A stretch of DNA of 64,000 bases from Acetobacteroides hydrogenigenes (GTDB taxonomy: Bacteria > Bacteroidota > Bacteroidia > Bacteroidales > ZOR0009), in the NCBI RefSeq assembly GCF_004340205.1, contig NZ_SLWB01000006.1, positions 62,001 to 126,000 of the forward strand, written 5' to 3'. A program made the translations under genes and the position numbers. Below are positions 24,947 through 33,546 of the stretch, piece after piece (within the stretch, counting starts at the first letter, position 1; each line of letters opens with the position of its first letter). Under the pieces are notes generated by a model. The model was not told the DNA's origin. It saw only the letters and a list, made by a program, of their open reading frames with translations, and did no database searches.

Positions 24947-25852
24947 CACGATCATCCATTATTCCTATGCGCAGCTGCTCTCGGTAGAGGGTGGCTGCTT
25001 TTTTATTCCATAGATAGAGCCGTGCGACCGTGCGGCTGTACGAGAGGTAAGCAGTAGCACCTTGTTGTGCACGTTACCCTCCGCTTAGGCGGGAGGTAGG
25101 GGTGGGTAATGTACGTTGATGGTAAAAATGCAGAGCTTTACGATAACCGTATGCTACCGAAAACCCCATTACCGTCAGGTCTACTTGTTGAAGAATAAAA
25201 CTATAGAGCTAAATGGTCCTGTAACGAATAGGGTGGGTTTTAATGATGAGCTTGCCCGTTTCTCAGAGAATCTATTCAACCCCTTTGGGGTTGTTTCCAC
25301 CTTCCGACCTAATTCCCCGAGTTTCACTCGGGGCTATTAAAATTAAAGCCCTTACGGGCTTCATGTCGTAGTGATAATAGCTAGATTCTATACTAATACG
25401 GACTATTATCGCATATTGGTTGCTAATCTACAATCCGAAAAGATTGAATTCGAATAGCCCCCCATGCAATGCGGAGAAACAACGTCCCGCGTAATCACAA
25501 CCGCAGAGCGGTTGAATAGCGAACTGAAAGAAGGGCATCACCCACCTAAAACGTTATAGAGCCAGTTAAATTGCCGGATACCGAACAGACGGAATGGGTT
25601 GGAGAAAAGAGCCGCAAGGTTATTACGTAAACAACATGGCGAAGCTGGAGGCGTATCGCCGTCAAGCTAAGCATAAATTAAAAAGGGTAAACGCCCAATA
25701 GCAGCACGTTATCCCCTCCTGATCGCTGAGCGGAGTCGAAGCGGGAGGTTTTGAATTCAACCTTAGCTTTACGGTAAACCCTACATAGAAAAAGCAAACA
25801 GGCGGAGTGCTGGTTAGCATCCGCCGTTTTTGCTTATATCGGTACTTTAGGG
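24947..25852. other. repeat-rich intergenic region
   Basis: About 900 bp without a convincing gene. It holds small hairpins (CCCCGAGTTTCACTCGGGG near 25316-25334; a short one near 25350), one copy of the GCCGTCAAGCTAAG motif near 25648, and a strong hairpin at 25801-25826 (GGCGGA ... TCCGCC) followed by T residues. The last one can end transcripts from both sides. The frame at 25116-25340 is rejected. Confidence 0.5.
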
Positions 25853-26350
25853 CTACTCCCTTGCCACCGTTTTAAAGGTGAAGTGCTTTTGCGAAAGGTA
25901 GCTGTACACGGCAACAATAACGGTAGTTACAATCTTCGATATGGTTGGATACCAACGGAAAAACTCAACAAAGAGCTTCAGGAATACGTAGTTAAATACG
26001 ATGCACATGGCAACGGTAACTCCGTAGCGAAACAGCTGCACGTGCCCACGAAGATCGGATTGCGTAAAGGTGATGTACTTGGCCAGCAGAAACCCTAACG
26101 GAAAGGTAATGCAGAACGACATGATAAAGGCTGCAATATGCGGGCTAATGGTTATAAACCACAAGTCGACCATCTGCTTGTCGAGCACAAAGTTGTAGAA
26201 TACGAAGTACAGGAAAATGTCCAGCAGGGTATTCCCGCCGCCACAAACCAGGTAAACAAAGGTTTCGCGAGGCATAAATCGCGAAAAAAGAGGGTAGAAA
26301 AGGTCGATAATGTTAAGAATAATGCTTCTTGCTTTAGCTGCTGGCCCCAT
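25853..26350 (-). CDS. GtrA family membrane protein
   Basis: The 165-residue protein has four hydrophobic spans (about 31-51, 65-90, 108-125, 138-155), typical GtrA segments (FVYLVCGGGNTLLDIFLYFV; YSYLSQKHFTFK) and the usual length. GtrA proteins are thought to help move polyprenyl-linked sugars across the inner membrane or anchor glycosyltransferases. No glycosyltransferase is next to it here. It is a single gene. Confidence 0.88.
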   Translation of the reverse strand: MGPAAKARSIILNIIDLFYPLFSRFMPRETFVYLVCGGGNTLLDIFLYFVFYNFVLDKQMVDLWFITISPHIAAFIMSFCITFPLGFLLAKYITFTQSDLRGHVQLFRYGVTVAMCIVFNYVFLKLFVEFFRWYPTISKIVTTVIVAVYSYLSQKHFTFKTVARE

Positions 26351-26544
26351 TCGAATTTATTTACAGTAAGTATTGGTAGAGTCGCACCTTGCAAAATAAG
26401 CAAAATGTTGGAAAAAAACCGAAAGAGGCTTTGCTATAAGGCCCTAGAAATAGCAAATATTTTGATCTATTCCGATTATATAGGCTAGAAACGCTGCAAA
26501 AGGGGTACGTAATCCTTTCGTTTATGTGGAGATTAAATGGCAAT

Positions 26545-27347
26545 GCTATGCGTTTAGCTTCTTTGGAAACTATTCTCACCTAAGGGCTGATGAAACAGGC
26601 CTCATCGCCGCCAAGTAAGCAGTATTGCTAGAATCATATTTTGAAAGCAAAACATTGAAGTAAAGCATAAACATATAGTAGAACTGGTTAATCCCCTCCT
26701 TGGGAGGGGCAAGGGGTGGGTTAAGGACGCTAAGTGGAGTAAAAAATGTTGCTATATGCGTTTAGCGTTTTTGGAAACTGCCCTCACCTAAAGGCTGATG
26801 GAATAGGCCTCATCGCCGCTAAGTAAACAGTATTGCTAGAATCATATTTTGAAAGCAAAACATTAAAGTAAAGCATAAGCATATAGTAGAACTGGTTAAT
26901 CCCCTCCTTGGGAGGGGCAAGGGGTGGGTTAAGGACGCTAAGTGGAGTAAAAAATGTTGCTATATGCGTTTAGCGTTTTTTGAAATTATCCTTACCTAAA
27001 GGCTGATGGAACAGGCCTCATCGCCGCTAAGTAAGCAGTATTGCTAGAATCATATTTTGAAAGCAAAACATTGAAGTAAAGCATAAGCATATAGTAGAAC
27101 TGGTTAATCCCCTCCTTGGGAGGGGCAAGGGGTGGGTTAAGGACGCTAAGTATAGTAAAAAATGTTGCTATATGCGTTTAGCGTTTTTTGAAATTATCCT
27201 TACCTAAAGGCTGATGGAACAGGCCTCATCACCGCCAAGTAAACAGTATTGCTAGATTCACATTTTGAAAGCAAAACATTGAAGTAAAGCATAAACATAT
27301 AGTAGAACTGGTTAATCCCCTCCTTGGGAGGGGCAAGGGGTGGGTTG
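26545..27347. repeat. 208-bp tandem repeat, four copies (last partial)
   Basis: Copies start at about 26545, 26751, 26959 and 27167, each with GCTATATGCGTTTAGCG or a close variant. The units are nearly identical and each ends in a palindromic part (CCCCTCCTTGGGAGGGG, then GGGGTGGGTTAA). The inverse of that part recurs at 27389-27428 and near 46485-46560. No gene runs through it. The near-identity points to recent amplification. Confidence 0.9.
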
Positions 27348-27827
27348 ATCTTTAAACAACAATTTTCTTACAATAGAAAGTTCTTAAACCCACCCCTACC
27401 CCTCCAACGGAGGGGATTAACTGCTATGATTAAGCATTGGGGTTCTGAGAATAATCCTTAGCTTGACGGCTATGCCCGAATGTGACTGCACTGTTTTTTT
27501 AACTTACACGGTTTCCTTTTTTCATTGGAATCCCCCCTTCGGGGCTAATTATTCTCCACCAAATGACCGTGGGTTTAGCACTAACGGTTACTCAAATGGC
27601 GCTACTTTGTAGCGCTATAACTTTTTGCTTTACGGCTATGAGGCAGCACCTTAGAAAAGATCTATACCCCTTGGCATAAAGCTATTTTTCTTCAATCGAG
27701 AAAAAATAGCTGAACATCTTTCACATCCTTTTGTTTCTCCGCTGCAAATAGGCTCCAATGGTAACAAAAGCAAGATCGCTGGAGCCACCGCAAATACACA
27801 ATTTCAAACTTAAAAGAAAAGCATTAT
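27348..27827. other. intergenic region with dispersed palindromes
   Basis: It holds the inverted partner of the 208-bp repeat end (27389-27428), another TTAGCTTGACGGCTATG motif (27460-27476), a CCCTTCGGGG hairpin, and short segments also found near 16.6 kb (ACCGTGGGT; GCGCTAC...GTAGCGC). The nitroreductase promoter must lie at its right end; none is recognised. Confidence 0.45.
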
Positions 27828-28460
27828 ATGAAGCTACTAGACGCGTTAAGCTGGCGTTATGCAACAAAAAGGATGAACGGACAGAAGGTTCCATCCGAGA
27901 AGTTAGATACCATTCTAGAGGCCATTCGCCTGTCGGCATCATCGTTCGGCCTTCAGCCCTACAGGGTAATTGTAGTAGACGATCCGGCGCTTAAGGCAAA
28001 GATCCACGAGAGCGCCTGTCAGCAGCCGCAGATCGTCGAAGGATCGCACGTGCTGGTATTTGCATCGTGGAAGAACATCACCAACGATCATGTAGATAGC
28101 TATATGTCGCTGATATCTAAGGAGCGCAACATGCCCATAGAGCAGCTGGCCCAATTCGACGAGATGCTGAAAGGTTTCATTGCCTCGAAGCCACAGGAGC
28201 TGCTGGCTAACTGGGCTGCACGACAGGCATACATTGGACTAGGCTTCGGGCTAACCGCCGCTGCCCTAGAGCAGATTGATGCAACGCCAATGGAAGGCTT
28301 TAACCCTGCCGAAATGGACAAGGTGCTGGGGCTCGAAGAAAAGAACCTGCAAAGCGTGGCGCTGCTCACCTTAGGCTATCGCGATACGGCTAACGACTAC
28401 CTGGCAAACCAGAAAAAGGTAAGGCTAAGCAAAGATGAGTTTTTCGTACACAATAGGTAA
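27828..28460 (+). CDS. nitroreductase family NAD(P)H oxidoreductase
   Basis: The 210-residue protein begins MKLLDALSWRYATKRMNG; the RYATKRM segment is the FMN phosphate-binding part of NfsB-like enzymes. SASSFGLQPYRVIVV and AYIGLGFGLTAAALEQIDATPMEGF also match the family. It is an FMN enzyme, normally a homodimer, that reduces nitroaromatics, quinones or other acceptors with NAD(P)H. It is a single gene closed by a terminator. Confidence 0.9.
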   Translation: MKLLDALSWRYATKRMNGQKVPSEKLDTILEAIRLSASSFGLQPYRVIVVDDPALKAKIHESACQQPQIVEGSHVLVFASWKNITNDHVDSYMSLISKERNMPIEQLAQFDEMLKGFIASKPQELLANWAARQAYIGLGFGLTAAALEQIDATPMEGFNPAEMDKVLGLEEKNLQSVALLTLGYRDTANDYLANQKKVRLSKDEFFVHNR

Positions 28461-28486
28461 TATTTCAGTTGACAGTAAAAAGGACG

Positions 28487-28518
28487 ACGTCCGCTAGGTT
28501 TACCTAGCGGACGTTTTT
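28487..28518 (+). terminator. rho-independent terminator after nitroreductase
   Basis: The 13-bp perfect stem ACGTCCGCTAGGT / ACCTAGCGGACGT with a short loop is followed by TTTTTAT. Confidence 0.88.
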
Positions 28519-28559
28519 ATCTTATATGTGAAATAAAGCCCTGAGGAGGAATAGGCTTT

Positions 28560-28605
28560 ACTCACTACTCACTACTCACTACTCACTACTCACTACTCAC
28601 TACTC
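28560..28605. repeat. 7-bp tandem repeat (ACTCACT, 6 copies)
   Basis: Six exact ACTCACT units are followed by a partial one. The patatin stop codon (28600-28602) lies in the last partial unit, so copy-number change could alter the sequence just after the gene end. Confidence 0.9.
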
Positions 28606-29463
28606 CCCATCCAACCAGCACTTAAGCTTTGGGAGTATCTGCTCGGTTTCCCTAATGGCTACCTCGTAGGCCTTAGCCAGGTTTTCAGGATTATTCTCCA
28701 ACCGCGAAACGGCAATAGGCTGCTCTGGTCGAATAACGAACACCTTTCCTTCGGCCTCCAGGCGCTCTAGCTCGTCGAGAGCCTTATTGTACTTATACGA
28801 ACGATCGATCATAGCCTTAACCACATTAGGATACTTGCGGTAGGCCACCTTCAGCAGCAGCTTACCCTTGATAGGCTCCTTGCGGTAACCGGCATGACGG
28901 GTAAGTATTACGATTGCCCGCTTTTTACCATCGGCAAAAGCCTTCTTAAAGGGAATAGAGTCGGCAATGCCACCATCCAGGTAGTGCTGGTTGTCAATCC
29001 GCTGCATCTTCGAGATAAAGGGAAGCGACGAGGTTGCCGCCAACAGGTCTCGGAAGTGCTCGGGCGAAGCCCCATTGAACTCCTTGTATTCGGCAGCACC
29101 GGTGTGGCAGTTGGTAACCACCACCTTCATGCGCGTTGTAGAGTTTGCAAAGGATTCGTAGTCGAAAAGCACCTCCTTAGTAGGTACGTAATGGTAAACA
29201 AAGTCCCAATCGAAGTAGTTGCCCTTACGGATTAGGTTGTTTAGGCTACAGTAGCGCTTATCGGCCACATAGGGGTTAACATCGAGGTTTCGTCGGTACT
29301 GCCGCGACACGTACGATACGCCATAGGCAGCGCCAGCCGATACTGCAACTGCATAGTTAAAGAAAAGCTTCTCCCTATAGAATACATCGAGTACTGCTGC
29401 GGTATAGATTCCTCTAAATCCTCCACCCTCTAAAACAAGCCCAACATCCGCATACCTTTCCAT
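28600..29463 (-). CDS. patatin-like phospholipase
   Basis: The 287-residue protein has the patatin oxyanion loop LEGGGFRGIY (12-20), the nucleophile Ser42 in AVSAGAAYG and the catalytic Asp163 in YLDGGIADS. The elbow reads A-x-S-x-G rather than the usual G-x-S-x-G. Length and layout fit the YjjU/RssA-type bacterial patatins, which hydrolyse acyl esters of lipids. It is cytosolic, without a signal peptide. Confidence 0.9.
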   Translation of the reverse strand: MERYADVGLVLEGGGFRGIYTAAVLDVFYREKLFFNYAVAVSAGAAYGVSYVSRQYRRNLDVNPYVADKRYCSLNNLIRKGNYFDWDFVYHYVPTKEVLFDYESFANSTTRMKVVVTNCHTGAAEYKEFNGASPEHFRDLLAATSSLPFISKMQRIDNQHYLDGGIADSIPFKKAFADGKKRAIVILTRHAGYRKEPIKGKLLLKVAYRKYPNVVKAMIDRSYKYNKALDELERLEAEGKVFVIRPEQPIAVSRLENNPENLAKAYEVAIRETEQILPKLKCWLDGE

Positions 29464-29853
29464 CGCAATACCATTTAGAAATTTCAGGCCAAAGATAGCG
29501 CATCACTTCTCTATCAGACCAAAGAATTTGTCCTATTAACACCAGCTGAATACACCTTTTTACTTAAATAGTGTCTACCCTTAAGGCTTTAGGAGTTAAA
29601 CGAAGCTATTTCATAAATCAAATCAAAAGGAGTTTGAGGTAGAGATTTCATTTTTACCATTTGCCAACAGGATATTCTATTTGACGTTTAAATACTAATT
29701 CCTTTTACACATGAAAAAATGTCATTACACAATAGCAATATTGTCATATAACGCACTAGTAATCTGCTATATTGTCATTATTTTCTACATGGCACTCTAT
29801 TTGAAAAGTTAGGGATAAAACCCAATAGATTAACTTTAAAAAAGGAGGTTACT
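29464..29853. other. intergenic region upstream of hsp20
   Basis: An AT-rich gap between two divergent genes. TTGTCAT and close variants occur at about 29724, 29741 and 29773, and a TCTATTTGA string occurs twice (about 29672 and 29799). They may be part of the hsp20 promoter. No gene is seen. Confidence 0.4.
29842..29849 (+). promoter_or_regulatory. strong Shine-Dalgarno site of hsp20
   Basis: AAGGAGGT lies about five bases before the ATG. Most genes in this window have no such site, as usual for Bacteroidota, so this one stands out and supports the start. Confidence 0.75.
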
Positions 29854-30297
29854 ATGTTAGCTAGAAGAAGCGAATCGGTACCAGCATTCGCAAGACTATT
29901 CGGAGATTTATTTGACAGAGAAATGTTCGATTGGAACAACTTTAACTACTCCGACACCAACACAACACTGCCCGCTGTAAATATAAAGGATACTCCCGAG
30001 CACTTCGTTGTAGAGGTGGCTGTTCCTGGAATGGATAAGAAAGATTTTAAGATTAACCTAAAGGAGAACGTGCTCACCATCTCATCGGAGAGAAAGAAGG
30101 AGGAGGAAAAAACAGAAGGCAGCTACACCCGTAGGGAGTACAGCTACCAATCGTTCTGCCGCTCATTTACGCTACCCAACAACATCGTAGATAGCGATAA
30201 GATCTCTGCCAAATACGAGAATGGCGAACTACTAATCACCATTCCCAAAAGAGAAGAGGCAAAGCCTAAAGAACCACGCATGATCGAAATCAAGTAA
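29854..30297 (+). CDS. Hsp20 small heat-shock protein
   Basis: The 147-residue protein has an alpha-crystallin domain (about 42-135): PAVNIKDTPEHFVVEVAVPG at the start and SAKYENGELLITIPK at the end, with a C-terminal EPRMIEIK tail where the I-x-I motif appears as IEI. It is an ATP-independent chaperone that holds unfolding proteins. The start is fixed by a strong Shine-Dalgarno site. It is a single gene followed by a terminator. Confidence 0.93.
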   Translation: MLARRSESVPAFARLFGDLFDREMFDWNNFNYSDTNTTLPAVNIKDTPEHFVVEVAVPGMDKKDFKINLKENVLTISSERKKEEEKTEGSYTRREYSYQSFCRSFTLPNNIVDSDKISAKYENGELLITIPKREEAKPKEPRMIEIK

Positions 30298-30317
30298 GAT
30301 CAGCTTGTGACGTTAGT

Positions 30318-30350
30318 AGAGGAAGCCGTATTTTACGGCTTCCTCTTTCT
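30318..30350 (+). terminator. rho-independent terminator after hsp20
   Basis: The stem AGAGGAAGCCGTA / TACGGCTTCCTCT with a three-base loop is followed by TTCTGTTTT. Confidence 0.88.
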
Positions 30351-31177
30351 GTTTTGAGGGAGCCAGTATGCATAACCATTTACGAAAGAAAATCATACTT
30401 GGTTTCGAATCCCCACAATTTACCTCTTGTTTACTAGCAATTTCGCTTTTACAATTTGAATAAACGATTATTGGAAGAATGACAAACTAACGGCGGACAG
30501 ACATACTAGAGCAGGAAAACTTTCCCCCGTAAACACCATGGCGCAGCTGGAGGCGTAAGCCGACATCCCGACATCCCTAACAACGGGACATACCAGACTG
30601 GCACGAATCAGGTACGGGAACGCGGTTGGCGTAGAGACGCCCAATTTGGGCGTCTCCACCGAAATAGAAACATTCCACCGCGACCGAGCGAGTTAATTTG
30701 TGCCAAGGGTTTTTCGTTCTTTTTGCCCTACAAAAAGAACAGACAAGAAGATGAAATTCTCTTTATAAATGTACTAGCCTCTGCTAAATGCTGAGCCTAT
30801 ACTTATACGAAATCCCTGTTTTGGTTACCAATTCGTGTAATTTTTCAGTCGCGCCACAGGCTTTACTCCGTTAATAACTGTTTATGAAGTTATAGTTCGA
30901 AACCAATCCTTTACTTTTATCTATAAATTGTAAGATAGCATATTTTCTTATAAAGAAATAAATTCCAATATATTAAACCCATTTTATCCCCACAAAAAGC
31001 CCTCCAATATCACCAATCCCATTTTTAGTTAGTTTCGTCCGACTAATTACAGCAGTTGAAGCAAAGCAACGAACACGCACAATGGCACCACAAGAGCTCT
31101 TCTTCCCATAAATAACGGCAGGAGCAAATAAGCATTGTAGCGTAGTTCAATCACATGCAAACTTAATTTTTTTTAAT
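30351..31177. other. intergenic region with one perfect palindrome
   Basis: About 830 bp with no convincing gene. GAGACGCCCAA and its inverse form a hairpin at 30634-30656; GAGACGC hairpins recur near 45978-46002. The frame at 30468-30659 on the minus strand is rejected. The long A/T-rich right half probably carries the acyl-CoA synthetase promoter. Confidence 0.45.
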
Positions 31178-32818
31178 ATGGCTTTATTCTCGTATGCGCA
31201 TGGTGCCTCGGAAACTCCGTTAATTGGAGTTCCATTTGGCGAGTATTTTAGGAGAATTGTAAAAAAGCATGGCGACAACGAAGCGCTCGTTGTGGTAAGC
31301 CAAAACTACAGGGCAACCTACAAGCAGCTCTGGGATGAAGTAGACGCAGTTGCCAAATCGTTAATCGCCTACGGTATCGAACGTGGCGATCGTGTGGGTA
31401 TATGGGCACCTAACCGTTACGAATGGGTGCTGGTGCAAATTGCGACGGCACGTGTTGGTGCAATTATGGTAAACATTAACCCCGGATACCGTTACGCAGA
31501 TATGAAGTACGCGGTAGAGCAATCGGGCATTAAGCTGCTTATCGCTTCGTCAGGATTTCGCAAAACCAGCTATATAGAAATGATTGACCAGCTACGCGCG
31601 GATGGCTCCTGCCCCGAAAGCGTAGTGGTAATGGAGAACGACTGGCGTACATTTATAGGTAAGGGATGTGCCATAACCGATCAAGCAATAGAGGAAAGAG
31701 AGAATACGCTTCAGTTCGACGATCCAATCAACATTCAGTATACATCGGGAACTACGGGTCACCCTAAAGGAGCAACCCTGTCGCACCACAATGTGCTAAA
31801 CAACGGCTTCTTTATTGGCGAAAGGCTGGAATATACCCCAAAGGATAGAATATGCATTCCGGTACCTTTCTACCACTGCTTCGGGATGGTACTAGCCAAC
31901 ATGGCTGCAATCACCCACGGCGCTACCATGGTTGTACCGGGCGAATTTTTCGATCCTGACACGGTAATGCAAACCGTACAGAACGAAAAGTGCACCTCGC
32001 TTTACGGCGTTCCAACCATGTTCATCGCCGAACTGGAGCATCCTAACTTTTCGAAGTACGACTTCTCTTCGCTTAGAACCGGAATTATGGCAGGCTCTCC
32101 CTGCCCCATCGACACCATGCAGAAGGTGCTAACGCTAATGAACATGCGCGATGTACAGGTTTGCTACGGCATGACCGAGACTTCACCAGTTTCTACCCAA
32201 ACCAACGCCGGCGATCCTACCGACAAGCGTGTGGGAAGCGTAGGAACAGTCCATCCCCACGTGGAGATAAAGATCATCAATCCGGCTACCAACGAAATCG
32301 TCCGTCGCGGCGAAGAGGGCGAAATATGCACCCGTGGCTACTCGGTAATGCTGGGCTACTGGAACAGCCCGGAAGATACAGCCAAGGTAATCGACCAAAA
32401 CCGCTGGATGCACACCGGCGACGTAGGTGTTATGGACGACAACGGATACGTTAAGATTGTAGGACGCATTAAGGATATCATTATCCGTGGTGGCGAGAAC
32501 ATCTCCCCACGCGAGGTGGAAGAGTTCCTTATAGTTCACCCTAACGTTATCGACGCGCAGGTTATTGGCGTACCAAGTGAGCGCTACGGCGAAGAGGTAT
32601 GCGCCTGGATCATTCCCCGCGAAGGATCAAACATCACTCCCGAGGAGCTGGTAGCCTACTGTAAGGGCAACATGGCCACCTACAAAATCCCAAAGTACTG
32701 GAAGTTTGTATCAGAATTCCCAATGACCGTAACCGGCAAAATCCGAAAGGTTGACATGCGTAAGATCTCGACCCAAGAGCTGGGATTACAAAAGGTATCG
32801 GAAATAAAAACAGCGTAA
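31178..32818 (+). CDS. AMP-binding acyl-CoA synthetase
   Basis: The 546-residue protein has all the motifs of the ANL family: YTSGTTGHPKGATLS (ATP loop), GMTETSPVS, GYWNSPEDTAKVI, GRIKDIIIRGGENISP (hinge) and the catalytic Lys near the end in TGKIRK. It is closest in layout to medium- or short-chain acyl-CoA synthetases of the AcsF/FadD3 type. It activates a carboxylic acid to acyl-AMP and then to acyl-CoA. The chain length cannot be read from sequence. It is a single gene with its own terminator. Confidence 0.9.
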   Translation: MALFSYAHGASETPLIGVPFGEYFRRIVKKHGDNEALVVVSQNYRATYKQLWDEVDAVAKSLIAYGIERGDRVGIWAPNRYEWVLVQIATARVGAIMVNINPGYRYADMKYAVEQSGIKLLIASSGFRKTSYIEMIDQLRADGSCPESVVVMENDWRTFIGKGCAITDQAIEERENTLQFDDPINIQYTSGTTGHPKGATLSHHNVLNNGFFIGERLEYTPKDRICIPVPFYHCFGMVLANMAAITHGATMVVPGEFFDPDTVMQTVQNEKCTSLYGVPTMFIAELEHPNFSKYDFSSLRTGIMAGSPCPIDTMQKVLTLMNMRDVQVCYGMTETSPVSTQTNAGDPTDKRVGSVGTVHPHVEIKIINPATNEIVRRGEEGEICTRGYSVMLGYWNSPEDTAKVIDQNRWMHTGDVGVMDDNGYVKIVGRIKDIIIRGGENISPREVEEFLIVHPNVIDAQVIGVPSERYGEEVCAWIIPREGSNITPEELVAYCKGNMATYKIPKYWKFVSEFPMTVTGKIRKVDMRKISTQELGLQKVSEIKTA

Positions 32819-32900
32819 TAGTAAAATGCAACCTAAAGATTCGAGCAACCTTTTTGCAACAGTATAATGCCCGAATCCACCACCTAATATCTCGACAACT

Positions 32901-32933
32901 AAAGCTCCGGTAGGCTTCTATCGGAGCTTTTTT
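32901..32933 (+). terminator. terminator after acyl-CoA synthetase
   Basis: AAAGCTCCG and its inverse CGGAGCTTT form the stem, followed by T residues. Confidence 0.85.
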
Positions 32934-33068
32934 GCATTCCAATCAGCCCACAGCCATTCGCCCTCACCCCCTTCTTTTTCCTTTTCATCGAAATATTCAA
33001 AATTATAGCGCAGTTCCTGCGTCATATTGCTGTAAACACCACCATTTACAACCTAAAAATGCAAGGAA

Positions 33069-33467
33069 ATGAAAACAGCAACTAAAGCATTTGCTATTGC
33101 AATTTGTCTGGTAATAGGCCTATCTGCTGCTGCACAAAATGTAGAAGAGAGAGCCGCACGAATGTCGAAAAGGCAAGCAGAAATGCTTACCAAAAGGCTT
33201 ACGCTTTCCGATGATCAGGCTAAAAAAGTAGAAACAATTCTGCTCGATTTCAACAAGAAAGCTATTGCAGACATGAAGGCCGACAGCACAAGGAAAGCCC
33301 CAAATTCTGCTCTAGTTGAGAAAAGGAATGCCGAAATAAAAGAGGTTTTAACTGCAGAGCAGTATGAGGCATTCGCTAAAACAGAGCTTGCCAAGGGTAC
33401 TTTTGGTCCAATGCAGCACCGACGCGGCGGCCACCCCGGAGGCCATCCTGAACATCAACCCCAATAG
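33069..33467 (+). CDS. Spy/CpxP-like periplasmic protein
   Basis: The 132-residue protein has a signal peptide (MKTATKAFAIAICLVIGLSAAAQ). A helical Lys/Glu-rich body follows, with LTLSDDQAKKVETILLD and EVLTAEQYEAF, the LTxxQ-type repeats of Spy-related proteins. The tail is rich in His and Gly (GGHPGGHPEH). Spy-like proteins are periplasmic chaperones; the His tail could bind metal (inference). It is 79 bases upstream of a TonB-dependent receptor gene on the same strand, so the two are likely co-expressed. Confidence 0.8.
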   Translation: MKTATKAFAIAICLVIGLSAAAQNVEERAARMSKRQAEMLTKRLTLSDDQAKKVETILLDFNKKAIADMKADSTRKAPNSALVEKRNAEIKEVLTAEQYEAFAKTELAKGTFGPMQHRRGGHPGGHPEHQPQ

Positions 33468-33546
33468 TTTCGTACACTACCAGCCGGGCAGAAAAGCATT
33501 CTGCTCGGCAATACCATTACAGCAATTAATCTAGCTTATAAAAACG

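Noticed and set aside
25116-25340. 74-codon frame in the 25-kb repeat region
   Set aside because: It crosses a short hairpin and repeat fragments and has no protein-like features.
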